DNA from: Terebella lapidaria
Lineage: Eukaryota; Annelida; Polychaeta; Terebellida; Terebellidae
Assembly (NCBI GenBank): GCA_949152475.1
Contig: OX424570.1
Coordinates: forward strand, 23,184,694-23,248,693
Length of the DNA: 64,000 nucleotides
Reading direction: 5' to 3'
The notes beneath the pieces are model-generated. The model was not told where the DNA came from and did no database searches. It saw only the letters and a list, made by a program, of their open reading frames with translations. The first letter of the stretch is position 1. Every line of letters begins with the position of its first letter. The position numbers were made by a program, and so were the translations under genes. Shown one piece after another: positions 58,985 to 64,000 of the stretch.

Positions 58985-59178
58985 GCGATCCAGTGGTAAG
59001 ACCCCGCACATTGACCGATTCGGTTGCAGTCGCCGGCGATTGGGTCGCAGAAATTGAACACTGCTCATTGCTGGCGATCGGATCGCTGGTCGCCGGCGAT
59101 TGTGTCGCAAGGCATCACACACAGGGCGATTTCGGTCGTAAGTCGCCGGCGATTGGATCGCTTAGTGTGCGCCCGCCT
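58985..59178 (-). repeat. Harbinger right terminal inverted repeat and four subterminal palindromes
   Basis: The terminal repeat occupies about 59140-59178. Inward lie four related motifs of the form GTCGCCGGCGATTG-GTCGC (about 59028, 59066, 59089 and 59142), spaced 23-53 bases. Likely recognition sites for element proteins. Confidence 0.85.
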
Positions 59179-59228
59179 TAAGATCATGTCCCATTCTATT
59201 CAATAAGCGAGATCAGCATTCCAGAAAT

Positions 59229-59354
59229 TGGTGGATAAACAAAAGCACATGGTTGAATTTACTCACATTCAAATCTGAGACAATGGGATTATCTCTGCAA
59301 AGCTTGACGTTTTTTTTCTAGACAACAATGTCACATGCTTTTGTTTATCCACCA
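59229..59354. mobile_element. short hairpin MITE-like element
   Basis: TTGGTGGATAAACAAAAGCA at 59229 and its complement TGCTTTTGTTTATCCACCAA at 59335-59354 enclose about 85 bases. No coding capacity; no target duplication recognised. Confidence 0.65.
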
Positions 59355-60615
59355 AATTTACGTTTTTACGCATGCGCTCTTGTAATGCTGAACTAGCTTA
59401 TATCATTAATTCGTTTCCGTTCTTGGGCTGAGATCCTTTGTGCCGACTCAAATATCAGTCTCCACATTATAAACGCGCTCTAATTCACGCGCGGACCACA
59501 TCCGAACAGAAATGGTCGACATGAATATATAGCCTGCAGGTGATCCAAAAAACAAACCATAGTTGCCAGGAAGCCCGGTTACATGCTGTGCCCATAAACT
59601 TTCAGGAAGATGACATCAAGCTCGCGATAGTTAAATGGGAATAATGCACTTTCTATTTCATTATGTTTTGCAATACCTCTTATTTGGCCAGAAAATAACT
59701 ACAAGACCTGTTCTCTCTAGAACTTACGGATGCGTACTACGTAGATGAATTAGGTCCACCACCTAAAAAAAAGAATAAAATTGAGATCTCGAATATTAAA
59801 ATCGTGATCTCGAAATCAAATGTGTTATTCCCTTTGGGTACTGAATTTTCGATTGTGACAAAATTCCGATGACCAGCATGTAACCATGACCCAATGATTT
59901 CTCCTCAAATCAAATACGATATGATTTTTGTGTTGTTGTCTGGAACATCATTGCTTTGTGCATTGACGTCATTTTCGAAGATTGAAATGTACGTATTCTA
60001 CACCGAGAATACTGGAAATGGCCTTAGTGGGTCAAAACCAGAAAATATAGGTCAAGGCACATTTCGAGAACACACATGCAAACACATGATTAAACAATTT
60101 ATTGCGAATATCACATGCAACAATGTTGGGAAACATCACATTAATAGAAAATTACATTCAATTCTGCAATTATATCGTAATAAAAGGAATAATGAACCAT
60201 GGGTATAGATATATTTCATTTCCGGATAATCAGGCCTATCAAGCGCACATATGACTAACTCATGATAGTTAATGAGGAGGTGTGTTATGAATTTTCAGAA
60301 TCAATAATCCATTATTAATTGTGAACCCCCATAAGAATTGTCATACCATATCATCCGCCTCTTTGTCCATCTGATTGCTCTCAGTACTGGTGCGATTGTA
60401 AACGTCAGCTTTAGACTCGGTTTTAAGAGAAACAAGTGCGCAATGGTCAGCAGGGCAACGCCTCATATCAACGTATCTGTTATATATGTATGTATATTAA
60501 TGATGTAAAGAATATATCTACAGTATTTATAATTGGCTGCTTTACAGCATCAAAATACTCCAAACATTCGACTTCAAACTCCAAAAACTGAGTTCGATGT
60601 AGTTTGATGGTGGGT
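59355..60615. other. no gene seen
   Basis: No supported gene. A 104-codon frame at 59894-60208 begins MISPQIKYDMIFVLLSGTSL, with a hydrophobic stretch, but has no domain, no splice context and no homologue I recognise. Confidence 0.4.
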
Positions 60616-60810
60616 GTTTACACGATTGCTCATTTCAAACTCCTCCAAGCTACTCCAAACTCCATCAAAGTTTTGATCAAAGTTTGATCAAACTTTATGC
60701 TGGAATTTGAATTATTTTGAAGTCTCGGTTTACACGATCAAACTTGGCATCAAATTCCAAACTTTGAAGTAGTTTGAAGTGAAAGTTTGAAGTAGTTTCA
60801 TCGTGTAAAC
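60616..60810. repeat. possible MITE with GTTTACACGAT ends
   Basis: GTTTACACGAT (60616-60626) and its complement ATCGTGTAAAC (60800-60810) bound sequence rich in CAAACTCCAA/AGTTTGAAGT words in both orientations. A third GTTTACACGATCAAAC lies inside (about 60729). It sits just downstream of the host gene's stop, perhaps in its 3' UTR. Confidence 0.55.
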
Positions 60811-60831
60811 TAGGTTTTAGACTTTAACCCA

Positions 60832-62167
60832 TTAAAAATACTCAGAGTTGTCCATGACAACAGTACACTCTGCATCATCACTGTCAGATTGCACGTATGT
60901 GTCAAGTGTCTTCGTGTATTTGATTGGATATTGTGCATATTTGTCATTGTCCACGATCTCCAGCTCGTCTGGGTCATCATCTTGATCCACAGCAGGTCCC
61001 GCTAGGCTATATTCCTCCTCTCCCTTAGCGTACCCTTCGGTGACTTCCCTTGACGTGGGGAAGATTTGATCTACAACTAGGCTATAGTCATCTCCTATAG
61101 TGTACGAGTTGTCAGTGGATGCCCTTGGAGTAGGGTAGACCTGATATGATTGGTGATTATTGTAGACTGGATTCTGCAGGGCTGCTGCAGGGTACGCGTT
61201 TGAAGGTCGTTTACTGAAAATGTAAAATGGCTACATGTACATGCAGCATACCAATTTAAGATATGGGTTGAGATAACTATGTTTTGCTTCAGCAGTTCAC
61301 AAGTCAGAGTTGAACCCCATACATAACTAAACAGAATGTGGAACAAATAATACGATACTGAGTAATACATTATCGATTTGCTCGCAAACTTCCAGTGCCA
61401 TGATACCTGGGGATATGGTTTACCATAAGGACATGTAGTGTTTTTTCTTTGTTTCCTGTGAATTTTTTCGAAAAGTACCAACCCCAAAAAACATTGAATT
61501 TTGGGAGAAAAACGACCAAAAATTCATGTTGTTTTCTCAAAATAATTGCTATTCTCACCTGCCGCTGACGGGAAACAAAAACAAAGCAACAACATGGCCT
61601 AAGTAATAAAGGGCGCGATTTAGTTCAATAGGCATAGAATATATCACGGTTGTTGGATCGATTTTTATCAGGGTATATCGGAGAACATACCATGGGCCAT
61701 ATTCGTGTGGCCTGCGTTCTCATAGTCAAAATCATTAAGGCTCCAGATAGCGTGAATTACACTTACCATTTCACGTAGGCAACTGTCGCAATTATGAGTA
61801 CAAGCACCGCAATGCAAACTACGGCCACACCAGAACATAACCCTGTCAGAACGAAAGCAACAACATATTGATAATTAACATAATGCTAGTTTACGTATGG
61901 AATAAATAAAATACTTCATGATTGAAGGATATTCGAAATGGTATTACATACCACTTACATTTATGTATGGTATTCGTTACACACTCTTTTCCTGACCTGC
62001 TTGACTGTCACTGGGTGATGTGTCCTGTGTTGTCCGAGTCTGGGTACGTAGACCTTGAGTCACTTCACTGACACTTGGTATGGTGTCTCGTTCTGTCCCA
62101 GTCTGGGTGCGGATAGCTGAAGTGACTTGAATGTCGTCTGTTGAACTCGTTTTCGTTGCAGCGATAA
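60832..62167 (-). CDS. host single-pass membrane receptor-like protein, last three exons
   Basis: Three exons on -: 62167-61997 (171 nt), 61842-61767 (76 nt), 61213-60832 (382 nt with stop TAA). Acceptors are TACTGCAG, TTCTGACAG and TTTTCAG; donors are GTCAGG and GTAAGT; the phases join without loss (SDSQAG|LCSGVAV; AYVK-C|KRPSNAY). The first exon encodes a Ser/Thr/Gln-rich extracellular stalk (likely O-glycosylated). The second is almost wholly one membrane helix (VAVVCIAVLVLIIATVAYV). The third is a cytoplasmic tail of 126 residues, acidic and Tyr-rich, with NPVY (PTB-binding/endocytic type), two DDYSLV/EEYSLA motifs (YxxV sorting type) and the end DNSEYF. The ectodomain exons lie beyond 62.17 kb, none seen before 64000. 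The tail resembles phagocytic or scavenger receptors of EGF-repeat type in layout; that is inference. Open, unbroken, host-like. Confidence 0.78.
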
Positions 62168-62215
62168 CTGCAGTATTGATGCACTTGAAATATATTACTC
62201 TGCTTTCATGACTAC

Positions 62216-62455
62216 AATGGGGCCTGAGCAGAAAAACGCCTATTCGCCAGCGGGCAGCACTGTTTTAGTGGTAAAATGACGTCATAGCGTTATTTGTTAT
62301 CAGGATACCATGGTATTACTCCAAACATACGGAATTTTCGCGCCAAATGCCACGTGCATGGTTCACAACAGACGACATTCCCTAGTGATTTGGCGCCAAA
62401 TTTACCACTATTACAATGCTGCCACCTATCGAATGAGCTTTGCCCACGCCCCATT
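62216..62455 (-). mobile_element. M-family MITE, complete copy
   Basis: 240 bases with ends AATGGGGC(C/G)TG(A/G)GCA in inverted order and AC on both sides as a possible 2-bp duplication. The centre has AATACCATGGTAT. It lies in the intron 5' of the receptor stalk exon. It is the cleanest copy; others are at 32880 and 46573. Confidence 0.72.
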
Positions 62456-62716
62456 ACGGTACCCAGGTACACTTAGAGGTGGTCTACTGGCACAGTTTGA
62501 TGCACCATTACACTCGTCCTGGAAATGCGTGAGGAATTCTTGAATCGCAGGCAAGGTAATGTTGCCGGACTGACAAGTGAGTGAATCGGCCTGTGAATCT
62601 GCGGCATTGGGTATTATCATCCTAATAAACAGTTGAACTGAACTGCGGCTTATCAATACACGACGACCCAGAAGTTAGCTACGGCCTGATACCGGCCAGT
62701 GAACGGTATTCTTCAC

Positions 62717-63545
62717 ACTAATAGTTTGTTGAAACTTCAAGAAATGTTCGTCATTGTCCCTGCAGATAAAGCTTCTAATAATGTTGTTTTTGTTTGTAAA
62801 GCATACTATATACAGTGTCTGTTTGACGAACTGGGTATTGCCAACAATACTAATTCCATTAGTACATACCAAGCCATTACCGTGCCCAAACAGGATATCT
62901 CATCAAATCATGTGTCTGTATTTGTTTGGTATTACTACCTCATGTAAAGATTCTAATCTACCAAACTTATATTGGATCCCAAAGTTGCACAAAAACCCAT
63001 ACAAACAAGGATATATTTCAGGTTCAGCATCATGTTCTACCAAAGCCCTGTCTAAAATATTAACTGTTATATTGTCTAAAATTAAACAGGGTCTCCAAAA
63101 GTACTCTGAAACCATCTATTCTAGAAGTGGTATAAGCCAAATGTGGATATTAAAAAATTCCAAATCTTTATTGGAATATCTACATGCTTACACACTTTCA
63201 AAAGTAACGTCTATCAAAACATTTGATTTCTCCACTCTGTACACAACTATACCTCATTCTGAACTGAAGTCTCAGCTTAAAAAACTAATCAATAATTCAT
63301 TTTTCTCTAAAAAGGGACAACGTCGGTACCACTATAATATAGTTAAATATAATACCGCTTATTTTGTTAAAGACTGATGCCCCATACAAATATACTGAAA
63401 TATATGTGGTAAAAATGGTTAATTTTCTGATTGATAATATTTTGGTGGAATTTGGCGGTCGAAAATTTCAGCAAACTATTGGTATTCCCATGGGTACAAA
63501 CTGTGCACCATTATTGACAGACCTGTTTTTATACTCATATTGTAA
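62717..63545 (+). mobile_element. Penelope-like retroelement, copy 5 (middle part)
   Basis: Begins in the finger region (LLKLQEMFVIVPADKASNNV) and runs through PKLHKNPYKQ, FDFSTLYTTIPH and GIPMGTNCAPLLTDLFLYSY, then stops matching at about 63545, before the YIDD motif. Both ends are incomplete and the frame is broken, so it is a fossil. It keeps the undisturbed finger sequence that is interrupted in copy 4. Confidence 0.87.
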
Positions 63546-64000
63546 AATATTTTTAGTGACTGTAACGGCCCGTCCCTCCCGCGCACCACATTTCCATGAC
63601 AACACAGACTCTCTACATGACTTACATACAGTACATAAGCACTATACGATCACGAACATAAAGAGTACCGGAACAATGTATACATACACAGGTCAAACTG
63701 CACACACCCCCGGTCCCGTCCAACCAGAATATTCGACCCCGGTACACCGGCCTTGACCTTCACACACCTGTACTTATACACATAGAAAGTTACATGCACT
63801 GCACCCAGAATCACGTGAACAGACTTGTCAGAACACGCACGGGAAATCCCACTTTTCCAATGAGACAAGCTACAGAATAGTAGGAATGGAAAGTGTTAAG
63901 AATATGTCCGGAGGAAATATTTTGCTGTTTTTTATTATTTATGAATTCAATTAATATCTCCCCTCATATTCCCCAGTGCTCGAGTCTTCACTCCAAGTTT
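63546..64000. other. no gene seen
   Basis: C/A-rich sequence (TACACAGGTCAAACTGCACA and similar), abruptly joined to the PLE fragment. Not recognised; possibly another repeat that cut the PLE. Confidence 0.4.

Larger units (their letters stand above)
47371..59178. mobile_element. PIF/Harbinger DNA transposon, 11.8 kb
   Basis: Left end AGGCCGGCGCACACTAGGCG and right end (complement) AGGCGGGCGCACACTAAGCG match over about 38 bases with few differences. TAA lies directly outside both ends (47368-47370 and 59179-59181), the 3-bp TWA duplication typical of this superfamily. It encodes the two expected proteins, a HARBI1-like transposase (+, 47796-51493) and a MADF/BESS protein (-, 50084-58708), each with a small number of breaks. 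Much of the length is due to later insertions: a GGACGG-tailed repeat in transposase intron 1, and a foldback element and a 4.1-kb Rep/helicase element in MADF intron 1. Confidence 0.93.

Noticed and set aside
1-64000. LTR retroelements, Polintons or other virus-derived copies
   Set aside because: I saw no paired long terminal repeats, gag/integrase or capsid motifs; all reverse transcriptases here are LINE or Penelope type.

Overview
This is eukaryotic, gene-poor, AT-rich DNA from a marine invertebrate. A lophotrochozoan, probably a mollusc, is my best guess: the tRNA-derived SINE, the Penelope-like (PLE) family with its conserved 3' tail and the GGACGGACG-tailed dispersed repeats are of types I associate with those genomes, but no marker gene proves it. 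Spliced genes with GT..AG introns, poly(ATCT) retroelement tails and the absence of operons exclude a prokaryote.

Layout. 1-8.8 kb: no gene; diverged multi-kb repeat units, an 11-copy 57-bp minisatellite (2671-3297) and a 55-bp tandem array (6083-6315). 8.85-14.5 kb: a nearly full-length LINE. Its ORF1 protein is a coiled-coil/RRM ORF1p fused to a C-terminal NADAR (YbiA-like) domain, and its ORF2 (AP endonuclease + RT) has two frameshifts. 15.6-16.07 kb: a hairpin (foldback) element with a 7-bp target duplication. 18.6-19.0 kb: a tRNA-derived SINE. 20-46 kb: ancient, diverged segmental duplications, into which five PLE copies or fragments have been inserted (one of them, the fifth, lies at 62.7 kb), plus simple and tandem repeats.

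47,371-59,178 is an 11.8-kb PIF/Harbinger transposon with matching terminal inverted repeats and a 3-bp TAA target duplication. It carries a three-exon HARBI1-like transposase on + and a three-exon MADF-BESS DNA-binding protein on -. The two genes are interleaved: an exon of each lies in an intron of the other. Inside the first intron of the MADF gene sits a 4.1-kb element (54,108-58,225) that has about 720-bp inverted repeats and a decayed Helitron-type Rep/PIF1-helicase gene. The Harbinger is itself inserted in a small AATGGGG-ended MITE that had also received a hairpin element, so at least four insertion levels can be read.

60.8-62.2 kb: the only convincing host gene, the last three exons (- strand) of a single-pass membrane receptor-like protein with an S/T-rich stalk, one membrane segment and an acidic Tyr-rich cytoplasmic tail with an NPVY motif. 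Exon phases agree across both introns.

The features most worth following are the NADAR-bearing LINE ORF1, the inverted-repeat-flanked Rep/helicase element, and the interleaved Harbinger gene pair.
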